A stretch of 64,000 nt of DNA from NCBI GenBank assembly GCA_022483045.1, contig JAKVOA010000001.1:1015750-1079749 (forward strand), written 5' to 3'. Source of the DNA: Oscillospiraceae bacterium (GTDB lineage: Bacteria > Bacillota > Clostridia > Oscillospirales > Acutalibacteraceae). The notes beneath the pieces are model-generated. The model had not been told where the DNA came from. It worked only from the letters and a program-made list of their open reading frames with translations, and did no database searches. Positions 44,077 through 53,069 of this stretch are shown piece after piece (the stretch's first letter is position 1; every line of letters begins with the position of its first letter). The translations under genes were made by a program, and so were the position numbers.

Positions 44077-44490
44077 TTATGCACCCTTTTCTGTCTTTTT
44101 TCCCGCCAGACATGCCGCACACAGTCCCCGAAACAAGACCTGATGGCTGGATACCTGTGCGCAAAGCAAACCGGAAATTCGGCGGTCAACCTCTGGGCTA
44201 AGGAACTCGCCCGTTACATCCTGCACAGCACCGCAGCGAATACAGACAAAATGCGAGTGCGGCGAAATGTCTGCATCAAAGCGCTCCTGCCCATTGACTA
44301 CGCCAACGGTAATGATGGTGCCATCTTTTTTAAAGCGGCTGAGGTTGCGGTAAACTGTACCCAAGCTAAGGTCAGGATAAACAGACTTTAACTGCTGAAA
44401 GATCCACTCGGCTGTCGGGTGTGTTTTGGTGCTTTTGAGCACCTCTAAGATGGCCTCACGCTTGCGGCTGAAATTTTGCTTTTTTTCCAT
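44077..44490 (-). CDS. Fur-family regulator, probably PerR-like
   Basis: 137 residues. Winged helix NFSRKREAILEVLKSTKTHP, IFQQLKSVYPDLSLGTVYRN; metal region RFDADISPHSHFVCIRCGAV with the first Cys pair, and a second pair LFRGLCAACLAG (structural Zn). The neighbour is rubrerythrin, which supports peroxide sensing (PerR) over iron sensing, but the residues cannot settle it. A Fur/PerR-like box lies between the -35 and -10 of its own promoter. Confidence 0.9.
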   Translation of the reverse strand: MEKKQNFSRKREAILEVLKSTKTHPTAEWIFQQLKSVYPDLSLGTVYRNLSRFKKDGTIITVGVVNGQERFDADISPHSHFVCIRCGAVQDVTGEFLSPEVDRRISGLLCAQVSSHQVLFRGLCAACLAGKKTEKGA

Positions 44491-44504
44491 TGTTGCAATA
44501 CTCC

Positions 44505-44533
44505 ATAAAATGAGAATGATTATTTGTTTTCAA
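44505..44533 (-). promoter_or_regulatory. promoter of the Fur/PerR-rubrerythrin unit with an operator in the spacer
   Basis: Minus strand TTGAAA (44528-44533), 17 bp, TTTTAT (44505-44510). The spacer contains, on plus, TGAGAATGATTATTT (44511-44525), which matches 12 of 14 fixed positions of the Fur consensus TGATAATNATTATCA and 11 of 14 of the PerR box. Binding there would block RNA polymerase. Confidence 0.7.
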
Positions 44534-44678
44534 AATATTGTAGCACACAGAAGAAAAAGTGTAAAGAAAAGTAATAATAAGAACTGTTATTGTTTCTGCA
44601 TATACATTACCACATCAATTATCATTTGTAAAGGCTTTTTTCTAAAAAAATGAAAATATTTTTACAGAATAGCAAAAA

Positions 44679-44718
44679 GCCATGGCAGCCATACCTTTTT
44701 GGTACAGCCACTCTGGCT
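44679..44718 (-). terminator. terminator of the aspS-gatC-gatA operon
   Basis: 18-bp imperfect stem (AGCCAGAGTGGCTGTACC arm, two mismatches) with AAAAA loop, then T5 on the minus strand; 20 bp after the gatA stop. The remaining 44491-44678 is AT-rich and holds only the Fur promoter. Confidence 0.8.
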
Positions 44719-44737
44719 CATAAATGATTTTAATATT

Positions 44738-46219
44738 TTATTTAGTTTTTACTGTATCCAGCTGCAAACGTGCCGCGCTGCGGAATGTATCAGCCCGAGC
44801 GGCAAGTTCGTACTGGTGCGCCGCGTTTAAAATGACATCTTCACAGCCAGCATTTCCAATCAGCTGCATGCCGACCGGCATCTGGTCGCTGTCAAAGCCG
44901 CAAGGCACACTGACTGCCGGCAGCCCAACAATATTGACCGGTACAGTGCAAATATCAGTTTGATAGGTTTCTACAGCGTCCTGTGCAGTAAAGCCCTGCG
45001 GGAAAGCGGTGCGTGGAACGGTAGGCGCCAAAAGAAGGTCACACTGCTGGAAGGCAGACTCAAAGGCATGACGGATTTTACGGCGGAGCAGCTGCGCCTT
45101 TTTATAGTAGGCATCGTAATAGCCTGCGCTAAGCACATAGGTGCCCAACAGAATGCGGTGCTTGACTTCCGGGCCAAAGCCTGCACTGCGCGTCTTAGAA
45201 ATCATATCATTGACGCCGGTGTAGTGTTCTGCCTTCATACCATAGCGAATGCCATCATAACGGCCAAGGTTAGAAGAAGCCTCGGCACAGGCAAGGATAT
45301 AATAAACCGGCAGCGCATACTTGATTTCCGGAATGGAAAGCGGTACAAGCTGCGCGCCAAGCCGCGTAAAGACCTGCTCGGCCTTTTCAAGGGCAGCACC
45401 TACGCCCCCCTGTAAGCCGTCAAAGTACTCAGCAGCAAGGCCAATTCGTTTTCCTTTCAGGCTTTGCTGCAAAGCGGGCACTGCGGCGCAGCGGGCACCC
45501 ACGCTGGTGCTGTCACGTGAATCCTTTTGTGAAAGCAGGTCAAACAGAATTGCTGCATCCTCGGCACAGCCAGCAAGCGGGCCGATTTGGTCAAAAGAAC
45601 TGGCGTAAGCAACCAAACCATAGCGCGAAACTGCACCATAGGTCGGCTTTAGGCCGACGATTCCACAGAAAGAGGCCGGCTGACGAATTGAGCCGCCGGT
45701 ATCGCTACCAATGCCATAGGCTGCAAGTCCAGCAGAAACCGCGCTTGCAGCACCACCGGAAGAACCACCCGCTACACGCTGTACATTGTGCGGATTGCGA
45801 GCACCACCGTAGCAGCTGGTTTCACAGCTGGAGCCCATTGCAAATTCATCCATATTGCTCTTACCCAGCAAAACCGCGCCCTGCTGCTGCAAAATCTGCC
45901 ACACGGCCGCGTCGTACACCGGCTTATAGCCGGCTAAAATGCGGGAACAGCAGTCCGTGTCAATACCGCGGGTACTAATGTTAGCTTTCAGTGTCATGGG
46001 AACGCCCTCTACAGGGCCAAGCGGATCGCCATGCGCGATTTTCTCATCGGCTTTTTCAGCCGCCTGCAGCGCAGTTTCAGGCGTAACGCAGGTAAAGGCA
46101 TTGAGCTCACCGTTTTCTTTTTTAATGGCATTCAGATAGCGCTGAGTCAGCTCTGTGCAGGAACAGACTTTGCTGGTATATAAATTCTGTATTTTTTTAA
46201 TTGTACTGAATGACTGCAT
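44738..46219 (-). CDS. gatA: Asp-tRNA(Asn)/Glu-tRNA(Gln) amidotransferase subunit A
   Basis: 493 residues from the ATG at 46219 with AAGGAGG 7 nt upstream; an extended frame to 46417 overlaps gatC and is not used. Amidase-signature Ser-cisSer-Lys triad: VPMTLKANIST (Lys), VAGGSSGGAASAV (Ser), GSDTGGSIRQPASFCG (cis-Ser nucleophile). It releases ammonia from glutamine and channels it to GatB. Third gene of aspS-gatC-gatA. Confidence 0.96.
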   Translation of the reverse strand: MQSFSTIKKIQNLYTSKVCSCTELTQRYLNAIKKENGELNAFTCVTPETALQAAEKADEKIAHGDPLGPVEGVPMTLKANISTRGIDTDCCSRILAGYKPVYDAAVWQILQQQGAVLLGKSNMDEFAMGSSCETSCYGGARNPHNVQRVAGGSSGGAASAVSAGLAAYGIGSDTGGSIRQPASFCGIVGLKPTYGAVSRYGLVAYASSFDQIGPLAGCAEDAAILFDLLSQKDSRDSTSVGARCAAVPALQQSLKGKRIGLAAEYFDGLQGGVGAALEKAEQVFTRLGAQLVPLSIPEIKYALPVYYILACAEASSNLGRYDGIRYGMKAEHYTGVNDMISKTRSAGFGPEVKHRILLGTYVLSAGYYDAYYKKAQLLRRKIRHAFESAFQQCDLLLAPTVPRTAFPQGFTAQDAVETYQTDICTVPVNIVGLPAVSVPCGFDSDQMPVGMQLIGNAGCEDVILNAAHQYELAARADTFRSAARLQLDTVKTK

Positions 46220-46229
46220 GAGTTCCTCC

Positions 46230-46508
46230 TTACGCGTGCGGCCGCACGACAAAGCTGCTACCATCCGTATCCGGTGCATTGGCAAGCACTTCATCACAGG
46301 TAAGGCCCGGCTGTACTTCGTCTGTGCGCAGCACATTTTCAAGGCCGTTTTGGTCGGCGTACGCTTCTTCTTCGGCACTGACCGAGGCAATGGTGTCTGC
46401 AAAAGAGATGATTTCATTCATATCTTTTGTCAGGCCGTCCAGTTCTTCCGGTGCGACCTCCAGCTTGGCAAGCTTTGCAATTTTTAAAATCTCCTCATGC
46501 GTAACCAT
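46230..46508 (-). CDS. gatC: amidotransferase subunit C
   Basis: 92 residues, standard length: EILKIAKLAKLEVAPEELDG, MNEIISFADTIASVS, and NVLRTDEVQPGL. Wraps GatA and GatB in the GatCAB complex. Gaps of 12 bp from aspS and 10 bp to gatA show one operon. Confidence 0.95.
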   Translation of the reverse strand: MVTHEEILKIAKLAKLEVAPEELDGLTKDMNEIISFADTIASVSAEEEAYADQNGLENVLRTDEVQPGLTCDEVLANAPDTDGSSFVVRPHA

Positions 46509-46520
46509 GCTGTTTCCTCC

Positions 46521-48272
46521 TTACCTAAGCTTAATATGAACTTCACGCAGCTGCTGCTCGGTCACTTTGCCGGGCGCACCCATCATAACGTCCTGCGCAT
46601 TGGAGTTCATGGGGAACGGGATAACTTCACGGATGCTTTCTTCTCCGGTGAGCAGCATGACCATGCGGTCAATGCCAGGTGCCATGCCTGCATGCGGCGG
46701 AGCACCGTACTGAAAAGCATGATACAGTGAAGTGAACTTCGTGCGCAGGTCATCTTCGGTATATCCGGCAATCTCAAAGGCCTTTTTCATGATTTCAAGG
46801 TCATGGTTGCGCACAGCGCCAGAAGAAAGCTCTACGCCATCACAGACGATGTCGTACTGGTAAGCCAGTACATCTTCGGGGGCCTTTTCCAGCAGCGCCT
46901 GCATGCCGCCCTGCGGCATAGAAAATGGATTGTGCGTAAAGATATACTTTCCAGTTTCTTCATCTATTTCAAACATCGGAAAATTGACAATAAAGCAAAG
47001 CTCAAAGCGGCTTTTATCAATCAGCCCTAAACGGCGGCCGAGTTCAGCACGAATCTGCCCGGCAAGCTGCGGCGCATAAGCTTTGTCATCTGCGATAAAG
47101 AAGATGACGCTGCCCTTTTCCAATTTTCCGCGGCGAACCAGCTCCGCGCGCTGTTCTTCTGACAGGAACTTATCGATTGGGCCTTTGTAGGTACCGTCTT
47201 CCAGTACCTCTATATAGCCAAGGCCTTTCATACCGATAGACTCTGCAAAAGCGAGCATTCCTGCAAAGAAAGAGCGCGGCTGCTTAACGCAGTCCGGTAC
47301 AGCAATGCCGCGCACGCACTTTTTGTGGAAAGGTTTAAATGCAGTATCGGTAAATAAATCGGAAAGGTCAACGATTTCCAGCGGATTGCGCAGGTCAGGC
47401 TTATCAGTGCCGTATTTCAGCATACTCTCTTGATACGGAATGCGGCGAAATGGCGCGGAAGAAACCTCTTTGCCGCCGCCAAATTTGCGGAACGTATCCC
47501 CAATTACCTGCTCAGCAATGGCAAAGACATCTTCCTGTGTAGCGAATGCCATTTCAAAGTCGAGCTGATAAAACTCACCGGGAGAGCGGTCGGCGCGGGC
47601 GTCTTCATCACGGAAGCAAGGCGCCACCTGAAAATAGCGGTCAAACCCAGAAACCATAAGCAGCTGCTTGAAAATCTGCGGCGCCTGCGGCAGCGCGTAA
47701 AATTCTCCTTTGTGTTTGCGGCTTGGAATCAGGTAATCACGGGCGCCCTCTGGTGAAGACGCGCTTAAAATCGGCGTTTGGATTTCCAAAAAGCCGAGGT
47801 CGGTCATTTTTTGACGCAGATAAGAGATAATCTGGCTGCGCAGAACGATATTATTGTGAACTTTGGGGTTTCGCAGGTCAAGGTAACGGTATTTCAGCCG
47901 GACATCTTCCTTTGTTTCACGGCTGGTAACAACATCAAACGGCAGTACCGCGCGGCACTTGCCCAGCACTTGCAGAGAGTCTGCTTTTACTTCCACTGTG
48001 CCGGTCGCAATTTTAGGATTGATAGTGTCTTCATCGCGCAGGATAACTTCACCTGAAGCAGTGAGCGTGCACTCTTTATTGACATTTTGAAGCATGGCTT
48101 CATCATGTACAACTACCTGTACAACGCCGTACTGGTCGCGCAGGTCAAGAAACTGTACGCCGCCGTGATCGCGGATATTTTCAACCCAGCCAGCCACACG
48201 GACGACTGTGCCAATGTCGGCTTCACTGATCTCGCCGCAGGATTTGGTGCGGTATTTGTTCTTACAGATCAT
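46521..48272 (-). CDS. aspS: aspartyl-tRNA synthetase (probably non-discriminating)
   Basis: 583 residues, bacterial type. N-terminal OB-fold anticodon domain (VRVAGWVENIRDHGGVQFLD), class II motif 2 FRDEDARADRSPGEFYQLDF, a GAD insertion domain, and motif 3 GMAPGIDRMVMLLTGEESIR. Operon with gatC and gatA, and no asnS is seen, which suggests it also charges tRNA-Asn with Asp for amidation; that is inference from context. Own promoter at 48363-48391. Confidence 0.96.
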   Translation of the reverse strand: MICKNKYRTKSCGEISEADIGTVVRVAGWVENIRDHGGVQFLDLRDQYGVVQVVVHDEAMLQNVNKECTLTASGEVILRDEDTINPKIATGTVEVKADSLQVLGKCRAVLPFDVVTSRETKEDVRLKYRYLDLRNPKVHNNIVLRSQIISYLRQKMTDLGFLEIQTPILSASSPEGARDYLIPSRKHKGEFYALPQAPQIFKQLLMVSGFDRYFQVAPCFRDEDARADRSPGEFYQLDFEMAFATQEDVFAIAEQVIGDTFRKFGGGKEVSSAPFRRIPYQESMLKYGTDKPDLRNPLEIVDLSDLFTDTAFKPFHKKCVRGIAVPDCVKQPRSFFAGMLAFAESIGMKGLGYIEVLEDGTYKGPIDKFLSEEQRAELVRRGKLEKGSVIFFIADDKAYAPQLAGQIRAELGRRLGLIDKSRFELCFIVNFPMFEIDEETGKYIFTHNPFSMPQGGMQALLEKAPEDVLAYQYDIVCDGVELSSGAVRNHDLEIMKKAFEIAGYTEDDLRTKFTSLYHAFQYGAPPHAGMAPGIDRMVMLLTGEESIREVIPFPMNSNAQDVMMGAPGKVTEQQLREVHIKLR

Positions 48273-48362
48273 TCCTGAGATTCCCCTTTATCTACAAAAC
48301 TCAAGCTAAATGCAGCTGCCCACCGCAGAAAAAAAGGCACCTACACTGCTTTATAGTATTAA

Positions 48363-48391
48363 AGTATAACATCAATTTCATAATGATTCAA
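48363..48391 (-). promoter_or_regulatory. sigma-A promoter of aspS-gatC-gatA
   Basis: Minus strand TTGAAT (48386-48391), 17 bp, TATACT (48363-48368). The ~90-nt leader lacks the T-box consensus (no AGGGTGG), so classical T-box control is not supported. Confidence 0.7.
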
Positions 48392-48405
48392 CATAAAATG
48401 CAAGA

Positions 48406-49767
48406 TTATAGGATTTTCCATGCTTCATGTAAAGCCTGCACACCCGGAGCAATATCTTCCAGCGGGATTCCCGCAAAGCCTAGAGTCACCTGGCCCTCAG
48501 GGCCGGGGCGCACCTGTACCCCGTGCGCAGCGGCAAGTTCTGTCAGGCGAGCGGGCGATGGTCCGTTTAAAACATGCAGGGTAACACACAGCGGTGTTTC
48601 CTGCAAATGCAGCTGCACCCGCGTGCCAAAGGTACTGTGCAGCTGCTGCATGAGCAGACTGCTCTTTTGTGCATAGACCTTGCGCAGGCGGCGCAGCTGC
48701 CGCTCAAGCTGCCCGCTTTGTACATAATCCGCAAGGGCAAGCTGCTCCACTTTAGAGGCTGTCTGGTTATAGTGTGCCGCCCGCGCAAGATACAGCGGCA
48801 GCAGGCGCTGTGGCAGCACCATATAACCTATGCGCACACTAGGCAGCAGCAGCTTTGAAAAAGAACCCAAATACACAACCCGCCCATCTGCAGCCATGCC
48901 CTGCATTGAAGGAATCGGCCGTGCACGGTAGCGCAATTCACCATTATAATCATCCTCAATCAACAGGCCACCGCATTCCGCAGCCCAGCGCAGCAGCTCC
49001 TGCCGGCGCAGAAGCGGGATAGGTGTACCGCTGCCCTGCCGACTAGAGGGAGAGACATAGGCAATTTTGACCCCGCTGCTGGAAAGGGCCTCTGGCAGCA
49101 GGCCGCTTTTGTCCCCGGGCAGGTGCAGGACCTCCATGCCGCAGTCTGTAAAGACCTGCTCTGCCTGCACAAAGCCTGGCTCCTCTAATGCGACTGCGCC
49201 GATATTCCCCTGCAGCAGGCCACAGAGCAGGTAAAGCAGTGGCTGTGTGCCGGCACCGATAACAATCTGCTCTGGCGAACAGACTACGCCGCGTGCGCCG
49301 TAGCTGTAGGCGCTCAGCGCCTGCCGCAGGGGCAGCTCCCCCTGATGTGCCCCATAACGGACCAGGACCTGTGGGCGGTTCAGCACCTCACGAATATGGC
49401 GGCGCCAAATTTTCAGGTCAGCGCAGGTACTGTCGACGGAATCCGTACCAAAATTATAGCGCAGCTGCGGCTGAGGCGACTGCGGTACAGCCGCTGGCTG
49501 TGCACCGCGTTTTCCGCCAACCGTTAAAACAAAAAAGCCGCGCTGAGGCCGCGCCTCTATATAACCCTCGACGCACAGCTGCTGGTAAGCAGTCTCAATC
49601 GTTGTGCGCGAAAGGCCCAAATCTTCGCTGAGGCGGCGAATGCTGGGCAGTTTCTGTCCGGGCTGCAGGCTGCCATTTTGTGCGGCTGCACGCAGCTGTT
49701 CGTACAGCTGCTCATACAGCGGCGTGCTGCTTTGCTTCTGCAGCTGAATATAATCGTACGTCAACAA
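48406..49767 (-). CDS. MocR/PdxR-type regulator (GntR DNA-binding domain fused to aminotransferase fold)
   Basis: 453 residues. N-terminal GntR winged helix: STPLYEQLYEQLRAAAQNGS, KLPSIRRLSEDLGLSRTTIE. From ~110 a fold-type I PLP aminotransferase domain: VVCSPEQIVIGAGTQPLLYL, LLIEDDYNGELRY, and the PLP lysine in VVYLGSFSKLLLPSVRIGYM. Such proteins use PLP as effector; PdxR controls vitamin B6 synthesis, others different pathways. Divergent from an ECF transporter S component, so it probably controls uptake of that vitamin. Direct repeats at 49782-49813 are candidate sites. Confidence 0.9.
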   Translation of the reverse strand: MLTYDYIQLQKQSSTPLYEQLYEQLRAAAQNGSLQPGQKLPSIRRLSEDLGLSRTTIETAYQQLCVEGYIEARPQRGFFVLTVGGKRGAQPAAVPQSPQPQLRYNFGTDSVDSTCADLKIWRRHIREVLNRPQVLVRYGAHQGELPLRQALSAYSYGARGVVCSPEQIVIGAGTQPLLYLLCGLLQGNIGAVALEEPGFVQAEQVFTDCGMEVLHLPGDKSGLLPEALSSSGVKIAYVSPSSRQGSGTPIPLLRRQELLRWAAECGGLLIEDDYNGELRYRARPIPSMQGMAADGRVVYLGSFSKLLLPSVRIGYMVLPQRLLPLYLARAAHYNQTASKVEQLALADYVQSGQLERQLRRLRKVYAQKSSLLMQQLHSTFGTRVQLHLQETPLCVTLHVLNGPSPARLTELAAAHGVQVRPGPEGQVTLGFAGIPLEDIAPGVQALHEAWKIL

Positions 49768-49781
49768 TATGCCCTCTTTTT

Positions 49782-49813
49782 AAACTGTACTCTTTGTTTT
49801 TTTACAAACTGTA
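49782..49813. promoter_or_regulatory. paired direct repeats in the MocR-ECF intergenic region
   Basis: AAACTGTA at 49782-49789 and again at 49806-49813, 24 bp (about two helical turns) apart. MocR dimers typically bind such direct repeats. Confidence 0.55.
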
Positions 49814-49887
49814 GCTTTTATTATATACAGATTTTCTATATGATTATATCAAACTTCCACTGTGGAGTCAAAACTGGAGGGATTTTT

Positions 49888-50679
49888 ATGGAACAAAAGG
49901 TCAAACAGGAAAAAGCAAAGGGAAACGCTGCGCGTACACTCATTTATTGGGTGCTGATTGTGGCATGTGCAGCGCTTTCTGCAGTTTTTTTCAATATGAA
50001 ATCCTTTAAAGGCGCCAGTGCTTTTGGTTTTGCCGGCGCGATTGGGGCCGTACTCTTAGTGTGCCTGTATTTTGTTTTAAAGCATACGAATTACAACGTA
50101 ACAGGCATGTCCAGTACGTTTAACCTGGCCTTTGGCGGTATGCTTGCGGCACTGGTACTGGCCGGATACTTTCTGACCATCCGCCTGCCGATAGCCGGAA
50201 AAGCACAAATCGGCTTTGGCAACGTTTTCTGCATCTTTTCAGGTCTGATGCTTGGGCCGATTTACGGAGGCCTGGCGGCGGGCCTTGGCAGCTTTTTGTA
50301 TGACATTATCACTGGCTGGGCAGATAGCTGCGTCTTAACTTTTGTTACGAAATTTGTTATGGCATTTGTCTGCGGCCTGATTGCGTGGGGCCTGAGCGGC
50401 CAAAAACTGAATAAAACGGAAAACGGAAAATTTCAGCTTGGGCGCATTATCGCCGCGGCAGTCATCGGTTCTCTGTGCTACAGCGTCCTTTACCTGACGC
50501 ACGGCTATATAGAGGGCGTTCTTTTGGGCAATGCTGCAAAGGCTTTGAACACGATTATGACTGTAAAGCTCGCAGCAACTGTAACCAACGGTATTATTGC
50601 AGATGTTGTTTCCATTCCACTGTTTTACCTAATCCGTGCGGCACTGCGGCGCAGCCATTTGGCTTTTCGCACACAGTAA
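49888..50679 (+). CDS. ECF transporter substrate-binding (S) component
   Basis: 263 residues from the ATG at 49888 with GGAGGG 7 nt upstream; the frame is open further 5' into MocR but without a site. Six predicted helices; MSSTFNLAFGGMLAALVLAG, IGFGNVFCIFSGLMLGPIYG and GLAAGLGSFLYDIITGWADS form the fold of vitamin-specific S components. It needs the shared EcfA/A'/T module encoded elsewhere. Substrate unknown; the divergent PLP-dependent regulator suggests a B6 vitamer, as inference. Confidence 0.85.
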   Translation: MEQKVKQEKAKGNAARTLIYWVLIVACAALSAVFFNMKSFKGASAFGFAGAIGAVLLVCLYFVLKHTNYNVTGMSSTFNLAFGGMLAALVLAGYFLTIRLPIAGKAQIGFGNVFCIFSGLMLGPIYGGLAAGLGSFLYDIITGWADSCVLTFVTKFVMAFVCGLIAWGLSGQKLNKTENGKFQLGRIIAAAVIGSLCYSVLYLTHGYIEGVLLGNAAKALNTIMTVKLAATVTNGIIADVVSIPLFYLIRAALRRSHLAFRTQ

Positions 50680-50697
50680 GTGCTTTATCTTTTCTCT

Positions 50698-50722
50698 CCG
50701 CAGCCATAAGCTGCGGATTTTT
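50698..50722 (+). terminator. terminator of the ECF S-component gene
   Basis: CCGCAGC-CATAA-GCTGCGG hairpin followed by ATTTTTTA, 19 bp after the stop. Confidence 0.88.
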
Positions 50723-50747
50723 TATGCCGCTTTGCCGTGCAAAAGCG

Positions 50748-50776
50748 TTGACAACCTTTTCGAGGTGCGGTATGCT
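50748..50776 (+). promoter_or_regulatory. sigma-A promoter of gatB
   Basis: TTGACA (50748-50753), 17 bp, TATGCT (50771-50776), 81 bp before the ATG. Confidence 0.75.
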
Positions 50777-50857
50777 AAAAGATAATTCCTGTTTTGTTTT
50801 AATTGTACGTAATTGTCTTCTTATTACATGGACAGGGCCAGGAGGTATCTGAACAGA

Positions 50858-52279
50858 ATGAGCAAATATGAACTGGTGGCCGGACTGGAAACACACGTAG
50901 AATTGGCAACAAAAACGAAGATTTTCTGCGGCTGCACCACAGAATTCGGCGGTGAACCCAATACCCACTGCTGCCCTGTGTGCATTGGTCTGCCCGGCGC
51001 CCTGCCAAAGCTGAACCAAAAAGTAGTTGAGTACGCGATTATGGCCGGGCTGTCAACACACTGTGAGATTGCAGAGATCAGCAAAATGGACCGAAAGAAT
51101 TATGTATATCCCGATCTGCCAAAAGCATACCAGATTTCGCAGTTTGATATGCCTTTGTGTACACACGGCTATATACAGCTTTCAAATGGGCGCAAGGTGC
51201 GCATTACCCGCATTCACATTGAGGAAGATGCTGGCAAGCTGGTGCATTCCCGCGGCAGCACCTATGTAGACTACAACCGCGGCGGCATACCACTGATTGA
51301 AATTGTCAGTGAACCGGATATCCGCTCGCCGGAAGAAGCAAAAGAATACGTGGAAAAGCTGCAGTTTTTAATGCGCTATATCGGCGTTTCCGACTGCCGC
51401 ATGGAAGAAGGCTCTATGCGCTGCGACGTAAACGTTTCTGTACGCCCGCAGGGCCGCGATAAGCTGGGTACACGCACGGAAATTAAAAATATGAACAGCA
51501 TCAGCTTTATCACGAAGGCAATGGCATACGAGTATGACCGGCAGTGCGACCTGCTGGAAAGTGGCGAAGAAGTGGTGCAGGAAACCCGCCGCTATAATGA
51601 ATCCGAGGACTGCACCGAAAGTATGCGCGGAAAAGAGGATGCGCAGGATTACCGCTATTTCCCGGAGCCGGACCTGCCAACCATTCACATCTCGCGCCAA
51701 TACGTCGAAAAGCTGCGCAGTGCTCTGCCGGAAGGCCCCACGGCACGTACAGAGCGCTGGACCACACTGCTCGGCCTAAATGAAGTAGACGCACAGCAGC
51801 TGCTGCGCTACCGCAACGTCGCAGACTATTTCGACAAAGCTGCTGCTGGACTGAAAAGCGGCAAGGCAGCTGCCTCCTGCATTTTAGGACAGATTTTCCG
51901 CCGCATGGAAACAGAGGCTGACAAAGAAACTTTTTCCGTTTCTGTACCGCCGGAAAATCTTAATGCACTGCTCAAACTGCTGGAATCCGGCAAGCTGCGC
52001 ATGAATTTGGTGAAATCCACACTGGAAAAGATGCTGGACTCCGGCAAGCCCATGAGTGCTTTCCTGAGTGAAAAAGACTTGGCCGGAATTGACGACGAAC
52101 AGCTGGAGAATCTGTGCAAAGAAGCTCTTGGCAAAAACCCGAAAGCTGCAGAAGACTACCGCGCAGGCAAAGAAAAAGCTGTAAAGGCCCTGGTGGGTTA
52201 TGTCATGAAATCGACACGCGGCCGTGCGGACGCACAAAAAGCAGAAACCCTGCTGATTCAGCTGATAAAAGAATCATAA
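50858..52279 (+). CDS. gatB: Asp-tRNA(Asn)/Glu-tRNA(Gln) amidotransferase subunit B
   Basis: 473 residues from the ATG at 50858, with GGAGGT about 12 nt upstream; an in-frame extension to 50813 is unlikely. N-terminal kinase-like domain YELVAGLETHVELATKTKIF with zinc cysteines in FCGCTTEFGG and THCCPVCIGLPG; HIEEDAGKLVHSRGSTYVDY; DYRYFPEPDLPTI; C-terminal helical and YqeY-like tRNA-binding tail. It phosphorylates the mischarged aminoacyl-tRNA and amidates it. Unusually it is apart from gatCA, on the opposite strand with its own promoter and terminator. Confidence 0.96.
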   Translation: MSKYELVAGLETHVELATKTKIFCGCTTEFGGEPNTHCCPVCIGLPGALPKLNQKVVEYAIMAGLSTHCEIAEISKMDRKNYVYPDLPKAYQISQFDMPLCTHGYIQLSNGRKVRITRIHIEEDAGKLVHSRGSTYVDYNRGGIPLIEIVSEPDIRSPEEAKEYVEKLQFLMRYIGVSDCRMEEGSMRCDVNVSVRPQGRDKLGTRTEIKNMNSISFITKAMAYEYDRQCDLLESGEEVVQETRRYNESEDCTESMRGKEDAQDYRYFPEPDLPTIHISRQYVEKLRSALPEGPTARTERWTTLLGLNEVDAQQLLRYRNVADYFDKAAAGLKSGKAAASCILGQIFRRMETEADKETFSVSVPPENLNALLKLLESGKLRMNLVKSTLEKMLDSGKPMSAFLSEKDLAGIDDEQLENLCKEALGKNPKAAEDYRAGKEKAVKALVGYVMKSTRGRADAQKAETLLIQLIKES

Positions 52280-52295
52280 ACAACGCAAAAACACA

Positions 52296-52343
52296 AAAAG
52301 GCGCCCTCTGTCGCTGTAAAACGCGGCAGAAAGGTGCCTTTTC
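52296..52343. terminator. terminator between gatB and sigE
   Basis: AAAAGGCGCC-TCTG / CAGA-GGTGCCTTTT stem (one bulge and one GU) with T-run; lies between convergent gatB and sigE. Confidence 0.8.
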
Positions 52344-52376
52344 TTGTTTGCTTTTATATTTTATACTAGAAGACTG

Positions 52377-53069
52377 TCACCCCGCTTTTTCTAGATCGCG
52401 CCGCAAGCGCGCAATAATTCGTTTTTCCAACCGGGATATGTAAGACTGTGAGATGCCTAGCGCATCCGCCACCTGCTTCTGCGTGTGCTCCTGATAGGAG
52501 TTTAGCCCAAATCTCATTTCCATAATCTGGCGCTCGCGCTTTGGCAGCGCACACACCGCCACCAGCAGCGTGCGGCGCTCGTTTTCTTCTTCGATACCGG
52601 AACTGACTGTATCACTGTCACTGCCAAGAACATCGGCAAGCAACAGTTCATTGCCGTCCCAATCGATATTCAGCGGGTCGTCGATGGAAATTTCGTTTTT
52701 TAACTGGCTTGATTTACGCAGATACATAAGAATTTCATTTTCGATGCAGCGGGAAGCATAGGTCGCCAGTTTAATCTTTTTTTCCGGCCGAAAGGTGTTT
52801 ACTGCTTTGATAAGTCCGATGGTCCCGATGGAAATGAGGTCCTCAGCCCCCGCCCCCGGCGACTCGAACTTTTTTGCGATATATACGACCAGACGCAGAT
52901 TGTGCGTAATCAGCGGTTCACGAGCATTGGGCACGTTTTCTTCAATTTGTTTATAAATTTTTGCCTCTTCCTCTTTGGTAAGCGGCGGCGGCAGGGTTTC
53001 TGGGCCGTTGATGTAGTGTATTGGTACAGCAAACAAATGGCGAAGCCAGTGCTTCAATTTTTCCAGCAT
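52377..53069 (-). CDS. sigE: sporulation sigma factor sigma-E
   Basis: 230 residues from the ATG at 53069 (AAAGGG site upstream; longer frame to 53249 is read-through of spoIIGA). N-terminal pro-sequence [20 protein letters not shown], amphipathic, to be removed by SpoIIGA; region 2 [39 protein letters not shown]; region 4 [35 protein letters not shown]. It directs mother-cell transcription early in sporulation. Usually sigG follows; here convergent gatB does. Confidence 0.95.
   Translation of the reverse strand: MLEKLKHWLRHLFAVPIHYINGPETLPPPLTKEEEAKIYKQIEENVPNAREPLITHNLRLVVYIAKKFESPGAGAEDLISIGTIGLIKAVNTFRPEKKIKLATYASRCIENEILMYLRKSSQLKNEISIDDPLNIDWDGNELLLADVLGSDSDTVSSGIEEENERRTLLVAVCALPKRERQIMEMRFGLNSYQEHTQKQVADALGISQSYISRLEKRIIARLRRDLEKAG

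Noticed and set aside
48273..48405. Possible T-box leader before aspS
   Set aside because: No AGGGTGG-type T-box sequence or matching stems are present.
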